Below are positions 38,785-46,976 of a stretch of 64,000 nucleotides of DNA, one piece after another (position 1 is the first letter of the stretch; each line of letters begins with the position of its first letter). The stretch lies in the NCBI RefSeq assembly GCF_030717845.1, contig NZ_JAUZVZ010000002.1, forward strand, positions 186,001 to 250,000, in the 5' to 3' direction. The notes under the pieces are model-generated. The model saw nothing but the letters and a program-made list of their open reading frames with translations, made no database searches and was not told the DNA's origin. A program made the position numbers and the translations under genes. This DNA is from Alkalimonas collagenimarina. Its GTDB lineage: Bacteria; Pseudomonadota; Gammaproteobacteria; Enterobacterales; Alteromonadaceae.

Positions 38785-39805
38785 TAAATTGCTTCCTTGC
38801 CAGAGGGTTTAGCAGGGTATGCAGTATATCCATCAGTATATTAACCATGATGACCAAGGTTGAGATGACGAGCAGTCCCCCTTGAATGGCTGGATAGTTG
38901 CGTTGATTGATGCTATCGAGTAACCAGAGTCCGATCCCTGGCCAAGAAAAAATGAGTTCAGTGATCATAGCCAATGTAACCAAAGTACTAAATTGCAAGC
39001 CTAGCTGGCGCAGTACTGGCATCATGGCGTTACGCAAACCGTGTCGGTACAACACCTGGCTGCGACTCAACCCTTTGGCTCTGGCGGTTTTAATATAGCT
39101 CTGCTGCCACACGCCCAGCATGGCATCACGAGTAAAGCGGATCATCACGGTAGTTGGGAAGGTAGCCAAAACCAAGGCCGGTAGTAACAAATGGCGCAGT
39201 GCATCGATCATCGCTGCTTGCCAGTAAGGCTGTTTTGAGAGCATGATATCTGGCAGCATAAACCCTGTGCTTGCCGGGATCTCAAACAGAACACTAATTC
39301 GACCCGAGGTCGGCAGCCAACCCAGTGTAATACTAAAAAGCATGATCATCAGCAAAGCCCACCAGAAAATAGGCACTGAATACCCCACCATGGCGACGCC
39401 TGAGATAAAACGACCTGACCAATGCTGAGCTTTAATCGCTGCGATCAATCCAAGCGGCACGCCGACCACAAAAGAGATTAGCAGCGCATAAGCGACTAGC
39501 TCTAAAGTTGCCGGAAAAACCTGAGTCAACTCCGTGATGATAGGCTGTTGACTCGATAAAGATAGCCCCCAATCGCCTTGTAGGATCCGCGATAAAAACG
39601 CAAAGTATTGCTGCAGGTAGCCTTGCTCAAGTTGGTATTGCTGCACTAAGGCAGGCAATAGCTCATCACTGGGCTGGCTAATACCGCTGAAGTTGGTTAA
39701 TGGGTCGCCAGGAAATAAATGCCCCAAGCTGAATGCAAAGCAGGTGAGCGCAAAGAAGACAAACAGCAATAAAAATAACCTGCGTATTAAAAACTGCCAG
39801 ATCAT
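38777..39805 (-). CDS. sapB: Peptide ABC transporter permease SapB
   Basis: 342 aa permease of the DppB/OppB type. The N-terminal helix FLIRRLFLLLFVFFALTCFA is followed by GDPLTNF. The ATPase-contact loop is SYIKTARAKGLSRSQVLYRH and the C-terminal helix ends PLARKQFNG. It overlaps sapA by ATGA. Confidence 0.93.
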   Translation of the reverse strand: MIWQFLIRRLFLLLFVFFALTCFAFSLGHLFPGDPLTNFSGISQPSDELLPALVQQYQLEQGYLQQYFAFLSRILQGDWGLSLSSQQPIITELTQVFPATLELVAYALLISFVVGVPLGLIAAIKAQHWSGRFISGVAMVGYSVPIFWWALLMIMLFSITLGWLPTSGRISVLFEIPASTGFMLPDIMLSKQPYWQAAMIDALRHLLLPALVLATFPTTVMIRFTRDAMLGVWQQSYIKTARAKGLSRSQVLYRHGLRNAMMPVLRQLGLQFSTLVTLAMITELIFSWPGIGLWLLDSINQRNYPAIQGGLLVISTLVIMVNILMDILHTLLNPLARKQFNG

Positions 39806-41457
39806 GGCTCTTTCCTGGCATCAGCTAAAGAAATCCCACCATAAGGGTTGATACTAACACCACTGATCTGGTGATTCAGCGCCTGAAAGCGTTTCGAGTG
39901 GGCAATGGGAAATAAAGGGATGTGTTCTGATAAATAGTGCTGAGCTGCCCAGTAATAATGTCGACGGATGCTTTGATCGTCTGTTAACAAAGCCTGTGCC
40001 AAAATAGCATCAAAGGCAGGGTCGCACCAATGGGCTCTGTTGGTGCCGCTATCAATGCCGCTGCAGCTGAGCAGAGGGCGAAAAAAGTTATCTGGATCGG
40101 TATTATCCGCATTCCATCCCAACAACACCGAGTCATGCTCACCTTGTCGTAGCTGGCGTCGAAATGCATTCCATTCCAGAGTGACGATACTTACCCGTAC
40201 CCCTATCTGCGCTAGATCGGCTTGAATCATCTCCGCCATTCGGGTGGCATTGGGGTTGTAGAGGCGCTGTACCGGCATGGCCCAGATATCCATACTAAAT
40301 CCAAATGGGTAGCCTGCCTCGGCCAATAACTCTCTGGCCGCCGTTGGATCATAAGGCACGGACATAACTGCAGGGTTAAATCCCCATGAAGTCGGGGGAA
40401 GCAGTGAGTGAGCGGTGTGGGCATGGTTGTAATACACCGCTTGTAAAATGGCGTCACGGTTGATAGCCATTGATAAAGCACGGCGAACTTTGGCTTGATC
40501 GAATGGCGGCTTTTGGGTGTTGAATGCCCAAAAGCCTACATTCATGCTGGTTTGTTCCTGAACTTTGACGTCGTCTCGCTTGCTGATGAGTTCCAGTTCA
40601 GCAATTCGGGGATAGGCGGTAATATCACACTCATGGGTCAGGAGTTTAGCCATTCGTTTGGCGTTATTCGGCTCGATATCAAACACCAATTGCTCAAGGC
40701 TAGATGCTTGCCCCCAGTATTCAGCATGGCGGTAATAGCGTAAAAAGACATCTTTCCGATACTCTCTGAATTTAAAAGGCCCTGTACCAATCGGGTGTGA
40801 ATCGATACGTTGTGGTTGCTGCTGTTTGAGTAATTGATCGGCATACTCCGCAGAATGGACCACTGCGAAATCGGTCGCGACATTGGATAGAAATGAGCTA
40901 TCACGTTGACGCAAATAAAATACCACCTGATCTGGGGTAGGGGTGGTAATGCGCGCTACCCGCTGATGCCACTCAACTGTTTGAAAGTAGGGGTACTCGC
41001 CACCACTGACGGCATGAAACGGATGCTCACTGTTCATCACCCGCTCAAAACTAAAACGCACATCCGTTGAGTTTAAAGGCCGGCTCGGTTCAAAATAATC
41101 AGTGTGATGAAACTGAACATCAGGCCGCAGGAAAAAGGTATAACTCAAGCCGTCCGAACGTATTTCCCAATGGGTGGCCAATGCAGGAATAAAACGACCG
41201 TCCTCAGGATCAATGTCGACTAAGCGATCAAATAATTGGCGGCTGGTTGCATCGATAGTAGTGCCTGAAGTCACCAGTTGAGGGTTCAAGCTCTCAGGCG
41301 ATCCTTCCAGACAGTAGACCAAACCTGAGCGAACTTCAGCGGGCATATCCGGCTGACAGGCACTCAGTAGTATCATCGCTGCTAGTTGAACAGCCGTCGA
41401 TATGGAACGCTGTGACTTTTTTTTCACTGGCTTGCCTTTATCATGATCAAACTGCAT
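39802..41457 (-). CDS. sapA: Peptide-binding protein SapA, with a lipobox
   Basis: Extracytoplasmic solute-binding protein (family 5, DppA-like) of 551 aa from the ATG at 41457. A long basic lead (KKKSQRS) precedes a hydrophobic stretch ending LLSAC at about residue 34, a lipobox, so this SapA is probably a lipoprotein. The mature part begins near SGLVYCLEGSPESLNPQLVT, the family signature. It overlaps the pspF end by 11 bases (29 if a TTG at 41475 is used), linking sap to pspF transcription. Confidence 0.9.
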   Translation of the reverse strand: MQFDHDKGKPVKKKSQRSISTAVQLAAMILLSACQPDMPAEVRSGLVYCLEGSPESLNPQLVTSGTTIDATSRQLFDRLVDIDPEDGRFIPALATHWEIRSDGLSYTFFLRPDVQFHHTDYFEPSRPLNSTDVRFSFERVMNSEHPFHAVSGGEYPYFQTVEWHQRVARITTPTPDQVVFYLRQRDSSFLSNVATDFAVVHSAEYADQLLKQQQPQRIDSHPIGTGPFKFREYRKDVFLRYYRHAEYWGQASSLEQLVFDIEPNNAKRMAKLLTHECDITAYPRIAELELISKRDDVKVQEQTSMNVGFWAFNTQKPPFDQAKVRRALSMAINRDAILQAVYYNHAHTAHSLLPPTSWGFNPAVMSVPYDPTAARELLAEAGYPFGFSMDIWAMPVQRLYNPNATRMAEMIQADLAQIGVRVSIVTLEWNAFRRQLRQGEHDSVLLGWNADNTDPDNFFRPLLSCSGIDSGTNRAHWCDPAFDAILAQALLTDDQSIRRHYYWAAQHYLSEHIPLFPIAHSKRFQALNHQISGVSINPYGGISLADARKEP

Positions 41458-42562
41458 CTTGTTGCTGGCTGTCAAGCAGTTGGTACTTTTTCATGTAACC
41501 CCGTAATTGATGATAGGTCAGGCCGAGACTTTCTGCGGTTTTTTTCTGGTTAAACTGGCAGGCCGCCAAAGCTTGTTTCAGCAAGGATACCTCATAGTGT
41601 TGCGACATTGATTTAAAATCATGTGGCTGATCTGGATCGAAGTGTGGTTGAGCCGCACTATGAGCTTCCTCAGTACGAGCGATGTCAGCCGGGTTTGTGT
41701 GCGTTGCGGGTTGATCTGAGTTTGACGCTGGTTGCAGCGAACTCCGGCGATCATGTGTTTTGACTCGGGTCTGAGGCCGAAAGGGCGATTGGAATGGATC
41801 GAGTAAAATATCATGCACCGGTACGTAGGGGTTATTGGTGCGATAGACACTACGTTCCACCACATTTTTTAATTCCCGTACATTGCCAGGCCAATCATAA
41901 TCAAGCAGTACTTTTTTTGCTTTTTCACTGAAGCCACTGAACAACTCAAACTCCAGTTCACGTGCCATATTAATAGCAAAGTGTTCTGCCAGCATCAAAA
42001 TATCGTCGCGGCGTTCCCGCATAGGGGGCAACGTAATGACATCAAACGCCAAGCGGTCCAATAAGTCAGCCCGGAACTCCCCTTGTTCAGCTAGTGTCGG
42101 CAAGTCTTCATTGGTGGCACAAACCAGCCGGACATCAACTTTGACCGGGCGGCTACCACCGACACGCTCGAATTCACCGTACTCAATCACACGTAATAAC
42201 TTTTCTTGCACTAAGCTTGGTGTGTTGGCCAGTTCGTCTAAAAACAAGGTACCGCCATTGGCTCGCTCAAAGCGACCTTCATGGCGTTTACCTGCGCCGG
42301 TAAAAGCTCCTGCTTCGTGACCAAACAATTCGCTTTCCAGTAAGTTTTCATTTAAGGCGGCACAATTTAGTGTCAGGTAGTTTTGATCCCAGCGCTGTGA
42401 TAAAAAGTGCAAGCGGGCTGCGATTAACTCTTTACCGGTGCCACGCTCACCAATAATCAGTACAGGCTTATTCAATGGGGCGGCCTGCGAGACTTGCTCC
42501 AATACGGTAAGGAAGCTATTGGATTGACCAAGCAAGTTGTCTTGTTGTTGTGATTGGCGCAT
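41447..42562 (-). CDS. pspF: Psp operon transcriptional activator PspF
   Basis: Sigma-54 enhancer-binding protein without a receiver domain, held inactive by PspA. 371 aa. Walker A GERGTGKE (about 38-45), the sigma-54-contact loop GAFTGA near residue 85, Walker B GGTLFLDELA, sensor ATNEDL, and a Fis-type helix-turn-helix at the C-terminus (KKTAESLGLTYHQLRGYM). The linker between AAA+ and HTH (about 255-325) is longer than in E. coli PspF (325 aa) and is rich in Ser, Gln, Pro and His. Divergent from pspA. Confidence 0.95.
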   Translation of the reverse strand: MRQSQQQDNLLGQSNSFLTVLEQVSQAAPLNKPVLIIGERGTGKELIAARLHFLSQRWDQNYLTLNCAALNENLLESELFGHEAGAFTGAGKRHEGRFERANGGTLFLDELANTPSLVQEKLLRVIEYGEFERVGGSRPVKVDVRLVCATNEDLPTLAEQGEFRADLLDRLAFDVITLPPMRERRDDILMLAEHFAINMARELEFELFSGFSEKAKKVLLDYDWPGNVRELKNVVERSVYRTNNPYVPVHDILLDPFQSPFRPQTRVKTHDRRSSLQPASNSDQPATHTNPADIARTEEAHSAAQPHFDPDQPHDFKSMSQHYEVSLLKQALAACQFNQKKTAESLGLTYHQLRGYMKKYQLLDSQQQDAV

Positions 42563-42657
42563 AGCATCTATTTGGTAGTGAAAATGACTAAATTATAGTG
42601 TATTTCATTATGATGCATTGCAAAAGCAGTTTCTTGAATTATCTTTAATTATATTCA

Positions 42658-42670
42658 AATCAATGCATTA
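42658..42670. promoter_or_regulatory. IHF site in the psp control region
   Basis: AATCAATGCATTA is a perfect match to WATCAANNNNTTR. It sits between pspF and the sigma-54 promoter of pspA, the place IHF occupies in E. coli psp. Confidence 0.75.
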
Positions 42671-42685
42671 CTGGGTTTTGAAAAG

Positions 42686-42702
42686 TTGGCAAGGAAACTG
42701 AA
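42686..42702 (+). promoter_or_regulatory. pspAp: Sigma-54 promoter of pspABC
   Basis: TTGGCAAGGAAACTGAA: -24 TGGCA with the -12 dinucleotide GA at the N10 position instead of GC. About 53 bases before the pspA ATG and downstream of the IHF site. Confidence 0.75.
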
Positions 42703-42754
42703 TGGTACTCCATATCAAGTATTTTAAATCCTAGCGAACGAAGAGGTACTACAG

Positions 42755-43429
42755 ATGGGTATTTTTAGCCGTTTTACTGACATTGTAAATTCAAATCTGA
42801 ATGCTTTACTGGATAAAGCAGAAGATCCGGAAAAAATGGTACGACTGATTATTCAGGAAATGGAAGACACTTTGGTTGAGGTCCGTTCATCATCGGCCAA
42901 AACCATTGCTGAGAAAAAAGAATTGCAGCGTGTGATGAATCGTTTAAACGATGAAGTCAATGATTGGCAGGGCAAAGCTGAGTTGGCATTATCGAAAGAA
43001 CGGGAAGACTTAGCACGCTCTGCTTTAATTGAGCGAGAAAAAGCGGCTGAACAAGTCGGGGTCGTGGATGCAGAAATTACCTTGCTGGATGAGCATATTG
43101 GCAAGCTGCAGAACGAAGTGTCGCAACTACAGGATAAACTGGCTGACGCGAAAGCACGGCAAAAGTCGATGTTGATGCGCCAAAAAACGGTGGCATCACG
43201 GTTGGATGTGAAAAAGACACTGCACAGCGATAAACTGAACGATGCCATGCATAAGTTTGAGCGCTACGAGCAAAAAATTGACTCGATGGAAGCGCAGGTC
43301 GAGTCCTACGATTTGGGCAAAAAGACACTAAAAGATGAGTTTGCTGAGCTGGCTGCTCAAGAAAAAATAGATACGGAACTGGCGGCTCTGAAACAAAAAG
43401 TAAGCCAGAATAAAAGCAAAGACGCATAG
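42755..43429 (+). CDS. pspA: Phage shock protein A
   Basis: Peripheral inner-membrane protein of 224 aa that stabilises stressed membranes and inhibits PspF. It begins MGIFSRFTDIVNSNLNALLDKAEDPEKM, an amphipathic membrane-binding helix; the rest is a long coiled coil of the ESCRT-III-like PspA/Vipp1 family. It is followed by pspB after 21 bases. Confidence 0.96.
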   Translation: MGIFSRFTDIVNSNLNALLDKAEDPEKMVRLIIQEMEDTLVEVRSSSAKTIAEKKELQRVMNRLNDEVNDWQGKAELALSKEREDLARSALIEREKAAEQVGVVDAEITLLDEHIGKLQNEVSQLQDKLADAKARQKSMLMRQKTVASRLDVKKTLHSDKLNDAMHKFERYEQKIDSMEAQVESYDLGKKTLKDEFAELAAQEKIDTELAALKQKVSQNKSKDA

Positions 43430-43450
43430 ATCGTATAGGAGGAGCCCGTA

Positions 43451-43687
43451 ATGGGGATTCAGGAAATGATTTTTGTGCCCATGGTCTTATTTATGATCTT
43501 TGTGGCACCACTGTGGGTCATTATGCATTACCGCAGTAAAAATAAAATGGGTCAGGGATTGACCGATACCGAGTTGGAGCAGTTGAATGAACTGGCTAGA
43601 AAGGCGGAAAAAATGGCTGATCGTATTAAAACGTTAGAAGCTATTTTAGATGCAGATAGCCCCAACTGGAGGCAGCAACATGACTAA
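43451..43687 (+). CDS. pspB: Phage shock protein B
   Basis: Small inner-membrane protein (78 aa). One transmembrane helix (about 5-27) precedes a cytoplasmic leucine-rich helix (LTDTELEQLNELARKAEKMA). Works with PspC to sense stress and release PspF from PspA. AGGAGG lies before its ATG. It overlaps pspC by eight bases. Confidence 0.94.
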   Translation: MGIQEMIFVPMVLFMIFVAPLWVIMHYRSKNKMGQGLTDTELEQLNELARKAEKMADRIKTLEAILDADSPNWRQQHD

Positions 43688-44099
43688 GCCAAGAAAGGAA
43701 CTATTGCGGGATGATACCCATGGCAAGATTGCCGGGGTCTGTGCTGGCGTAGCAGACTATTTTGGTTGGGAAGTGTGGCTGGTTCGGATCATCACTCTGT
43801 CGGCACTCTTTCTGGGATTGGGTAGTTTTGTCTTGGTGTTGTATTTTGCCGGCTGGGTGGTGTTGGGGAAAAAATCCAAAGTCAAAGCGGCATCGAGTCG
43901 AATGGACTCAAGCAAATCCAGCGATGAAGAGGATCGTGTTGAGGTGAAAACCCGGGTCTGGCAACGGGGCGAGGCACCAAAAGAAGCGTTAAAGCATTTG
44001 CATAATAAATTTAATGGTTTGGAGTTACGGCTACGGGATGTGGAGCGCCACGTTACATCCAACCGTTTTCAGCTCAATCAGGAGTTTAATAACCTGTAG
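43680..44099 (+). CDS. pspC: Phage shock protein C
   Basis: 139 aa from the ATG at 43680, with GGAGG upstream inside pspB. PspC domain (about 6-65): GKIAGVCAGVADYFGWEVWLVRI, then a transmembrane helix ending VVLGKKSK. The cytoplasmic tail carries a coiled segment (LHNKFNGLELRLRDVERHV). Confidence 0.94.
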   Translation: MTKPRKELLRDDTHGKIAGVCAGVADYFGWEVWLVRIITLSALFLGLGSFVLVLYFAGWVVLGKKSKVKAASSRMDSSKSSDEEDRVEVKTRVWQRGEAPKEALKHLHNKFNGLELRLRDVERHVTSNRFQLNQEFNNL

Positions 44100-44125
44100 T
44101 GTCCAGAGATATTTTCCATTCAGAC

Positions 44126-44155
44126 AGCAAGCCGTCTGGCTTGCTTCACTTTTTC
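44126..44155 (+). terminator. Rho-independent terminator after pspABC
   Basis: AGCAAGCC (44126-44133), loop GTCT, GGCTTGCT (44138-44145), then TCACTTTTT. Confidence 0.8.
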
Positions 44156-44206
44156 AGCCATTCTGCTATTGCTATGCAACCCTTTTAGTCTGTCGAAAGA
44201 TGCAGT

Positions 44207-45412
44207 ATGCAAAACAAAAAACTCAATCTGGCTACTCAGTGTATTCATGCCGGTAAAGTACCGAATGAGCATGGCACCTTAGCCACGCCTTTGTATCAAA
44301 CATCCACCTTTATTTTTGATAATGCAGAACAAGGGGCGGCTCGCTTTGCAGGTGACGAAGCCGGCTATATTTATACCCGCTTGGGTAACCCGACCACCCG
44401 GGAGCTTGAGCTGAAAATTGCGGCGTTAGAAGGCATGGAGGATGCGGCAGCTACAGCGACCGGTATGGCGGCTGTATCAGCGGTCACTCTGGCATTTTTA
44501 CAGCAAGGTGATCATATGATTTGCAGCAAGGCGATCTACGGCTGTAGTTTTGCTTTGTTCAGCCATCAGTTTGCCCGCTATGGCATCGAGGTGAGCTTTG
44601 TCGATATGACCGATCACGCTGCTATTGCAGCTGCACTGCGGCCGAATACCAAAATGCTGTTTGCTGAAACACCGATTAATCCGAACCTGGTGGTACTGGA
44701 TCTGCAGTTTTTGGGCGACTTTGCCAAACAGCATGGGCTACTCTCTGTGGTGGACAATACTTTTTTAACACCAATGCTGCAGCGCCCGGTTGAATTTGGC
44801 ATTGATATCATCATTCACAGTGCCACCAAGTACCTCAATGGCCATGGTGACGTAGTGGCTGGGTTAGTCGTTGGTAGTGCCGAGTTGATTCATACAATTA
44901 AAATGACCACCTTAAAAGACATCGGCGGTACTATAAGCCCGCATGATGCCTGGTTGATTATTCGTGGCATGAAAACCCTGGCAGTTCGTATGGAGCGTCA
45001 CTGCAGCAATGCTCAGCAAGTCGCTGAGTTTCTGGTTCGTCATCCGGCAGTTGCAGACGTGTATTATCCGGGATTGCCCTCGCATCCGGGTTACCGGTTT
45101 ATTGGCTCACAAATGCGGGGAGCCGGTGGGGTGTTAGCCTTTGAAATTAAGGGCTCATTGGATGATGGCCGTTACTTCATTAATCAATGCAAGCTGCTAA
45201 GCTTAGCGGTGAGTTTAGGCGATGCCGAGTCACTCATTCAGCATCCCGCATCAATGACGCATAGCCCCTACACGGCAGAGGAGCGGGTGATGGCAGGGAT
45301 CAGTGATGGCTTGATCCGGGTTTCTGTTGGCTTGGAGCAAGTAGAGGATATTATTGCTGATTTAGCTCAGGCATTAGCAGCCATGGAGCAACGAGTGACC
45401 ACTTCATTGTAA
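44207..45412 (+). CDS. Methionine gamma-lyase
   Basis: PLP enzyme of the Cys/Met metabolism family (401 aa) that splits methionine to methanethiol, ammonia and 2-oxobutyrate. The PLP lysine is Lys207 in HSATKYLNGHGD. Cys113 in YGCSFALF corresponds to the active-site cysteine that marks methionine gamma-lyases among this family; cystathionine beta- or gamma-enzymes usually lack it. YIYTRLGNPTT (near residue 55) is standard. The last codons overlap a TyrR-like box of the next gene. Confidence 0.85.
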   Translation: MQNKKLNLATQCIHAGKVPNEHGTLATPLYQTSTFIFDNAEQGAARFAGDEAGYIYTRLGNPTTRELELKIAALEGMEDAAATATGMAAVSAVTLAFLQQGDHMICSKAIYGCSFALFSHQFARYGIEVSFVDMTDHAAIAAALRPNTKMLFAETPINPNLVVLDLQFLGDFAKQHGLLSVVDNTFLTPMLQRPVEFGIDIIIHSATKYLNGHGDVVAGLVVGSAELIHTIKMTTLKDIGGTISPHDAWLIIRGMKTLAVRMERHCSNAQQVAEFLVRHPAVADVYYPGLPSHPGYRFIGSQMRGAGGVLAFEIKGSLDDGRYFINQCKLLSLAVSLGDAESLIQHPASMTHSPYTAEERVMAGISDGLIRVSVGLEQVEDIIADLAQALAAMEQRVTTSL

Positions 45413-45425
45413 TCCATTCTTTACG
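45408..45425. promoter_or_regulatory. TyrR-box-like site upstream of phhA
   Basis: TGTAAT-CCATTC-TTTACG: ten of twelve conserved positions of TGTAAA-N6-TTTACA, spanning the stop codon of the methionine gamma-lyase gene and 113 bases before phhA. Confidence 0.6.
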
Positions 45426-45537
45426 GTTTAACACGGCTCAAAGCAGCCCCAGTGATTAACAGGGGTCTGCATTTCGTCTAGTATCGACTGCAGCTACAGG
45501 GCTGGTGCCCAATCAAAAAATAAGTAACAGGGTGTAT

Positions 45538-46338
45538 ATGAGCAAGTCAAGCAACTATGTATCGAAGCAGTCCGACGAGCATGGTGTTATTGCCTGGACC
45601 GATGAAGACAATCAAATCTGGCATGAGCTAATCACACGTCAGCTCGGCTGCATTGAAGGTAAAGCCTGCGATGAGTTTATGGCCGGATTAGAGCGCCTGC
45701 AACTGCCGACCGATCGTATTCCACAACTGGAAGAGGTGAGCAAGGTACTGCGCGAAACGACTGGTTGGGAGTGTGCGGAAGTTCCAGCGCTGATCAGCTT
45801 TGACCGCTTTTTTGAATTATTGGCCAATAAAAAATTTCCGGTAGCGACGTTTATTCGTTCACGTGAAGAGTTTGATTATTTGCAAGAGCCTGATATTTTT
45901 CATGAGATCTTTGGTCATTGTGCCATGCTCACCAACCCCGCTTTTGCCGAATTCACTCATGCTTATGGAAAAATTGGTCTGGCTGCGAGCAAAGAAGATC
46001 GAGTGTATCTGGCGCGCTTGTATTGGTTTACCATCGAGTTTGGTCTGCTGAAAACGAAGCAAGGCTTGCGGATTTACGGTGGTGGCATTTTATCATCGCC
46101 GGGTGAAACAGTGTATGCATTAGAGTCGGCTACACCAGAGCGCAAACCTTTTGATGCGGTGGATATATTAAGAACCCCCTACCGTATTGATATTATGCAG
46201 CCAATTTACTTCACTATCTCTGAGATCGACGATCTGTTTGATATTGCCCATCTGGATATGATGACCTTGGTGCAAAAAGCGAAAGAATTGGGCTTACATG
46301 CCCCTAAGTTTCCCCCCAAACAAAAGCAAGCTAGCTAG
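45538..46338 (+). CDS. phhA: Phenylalanine 4-monooxygenase
   Basis: Tetrahydropterin- and Fe(II)-dependent hydroxylation of phenylalanine to tyrosine. 266 aa from the ATG at 45538 with AGGGTG upstream; the frame start at 45505 adds a non-conserved lead. Iron ligands are His122 and His127 (FHEIFGHC) and Glu167 (WFTIEFGL). It has the catalytic domain only, as in bacterial enzymes. phhB follows after 14 bases. Confidence 0.95.
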   Translation: MSKSSNYVSKQSDEHGVIAWTDEDNQIWHELITRQLGCIEGKACDEFMAGLERLQLPTDRIPQLEEVSKVLRETTGWECAEVPALISFDRFFELLANKKFPVATFIRSREEFDYLQEPDIFHEIFGHCAMLTNPAFAEFTHAYGKIGLAASKEDRVYLARLYWFTIEFGLLKTKQGLRIYGGGILSSPGETVYALESATPERKPFDAVDILRTPYRIDIMQPIYFTISEIDDLFDIAHLDMMTLVQKAKELGLHAPKFPPKQKQAS

Positions 46339-46352
46339 CTAGAGAGGACTGC

Positions 46353-46694
46353 ATGTCAGAATTAACCGCAATGAAGTGTGAAGCGTGTCGTGCCGATGCA
46401 CCTAAAGTCAGTGACGAAGAGTTACCAGCGTTGATGCGCCAAATCCCCGATTGGACCCCAGTGGTCCGTGAGGGTATTTTACAACTTGAGCGAGTGTACA
46501 AGTTTAAAAACTTTAAAAGTGCCTGGGCATTTCATGGCAAGGTTGCTGAATTGGCAGAGGCTGAAGGGCATCATCCAGCATTGTTGCTCGAGTGGGGCAA
46601 GCTCACCGTCACCTGGTGGTCGCACTCTATTAAAGGCCTGCACAAAAATGACTTTATTTGCGCCGCTAAAACGGATGCATTGTTGTTGGAGTAA
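46353..46694 (+). CDS. phhB: Pterin-4a-carbinolamine dehydratase
   Basis: Dehydrates the 4a-carbinolamine produced by PhhA, regenerating the pterin cofactor. 113 aa. [24 protein letters not shown] contains the catalytic histidine pair and the conserved tryptophan. A ribosome site (AGAGAGGA) precedes it. It forms an operon with phhA. Confidence 0.95.
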   Translation: MSELTAMKCEACRADAPKVSDEELPALMRQIPDWTPVVREGILQLERVYKFKNFKSAWAFHGKVAELAEAEGHHPALLLEWGKLTVTWWSHSIKGLHKNDFICAAKTDALLLE

Positions 46695-46715
46695 ATTATT
46701 GTCGCAGTAAACAGC

Positions 46716-46755
46716 AAAAAGCCGCAGACACAATACTCTGTCTGCGGTTGCCTTT
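46716..46755. terminator. Terminator between phhB and the small minus-strand ORF
   Basis: CCGCAGACA (46722-46730), loop CAATACTC, TGTCTGCGG (46739-46747). On the minus strand the stem is followed by CTTTTTGC; on the plus strand only by TTGCCTTTCTT. It therefore suits a minus-strand transcript at least as well as phhB. Confidence 0.8.
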
Positions 46756-46790
46756 CTTCGAAGTTACACTTACCTTGCCATTTTGCCCCT

Positions 46791-46922
46791 TTAATTTTCC
46801 AGCAACTCGCATTCTGACGCACTGTTGTACCATTCAACCCCTTTTTTATTGCAAGGCTTAGCGTTAACATCGAGAATATTCTGCTGGATAGTCGGCGCTC
46901 CCATTCTTAGATCGTTGTTCAT
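46791..46922 (-). CDS. Unrecognised 43-residue protein with two cysteines
   Basis: ATG (46922) to TAA (46793-46791), 44 codons on the minus strand. The peptide starts MNNDLRMGAPTIQQNILDVN and ends ASECELLEN, with cysteines at 24 and 38 in KPCNKKGVEWYNSASEC. The composition is protein-like, and a terminator oriented for this strand follows at 46755-46716. The ribosome site is poor (CAGG directly before the ATG). The opposite strand has no gene in 46695-46976. I recognise no family; it could be a small secreted or signalling peptide or a chance frame. Confidence 0.45.
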   Translation of the reverse strand: MNNDLRMGAPTIQQNILDVNAKPCNKKGVEWYNSASECELLEN

Positions 46923-46976
46923 CCTGATTGTACTTTTTCTTTAACACACTAACTCCCAAATAGTGGATATGAAACC

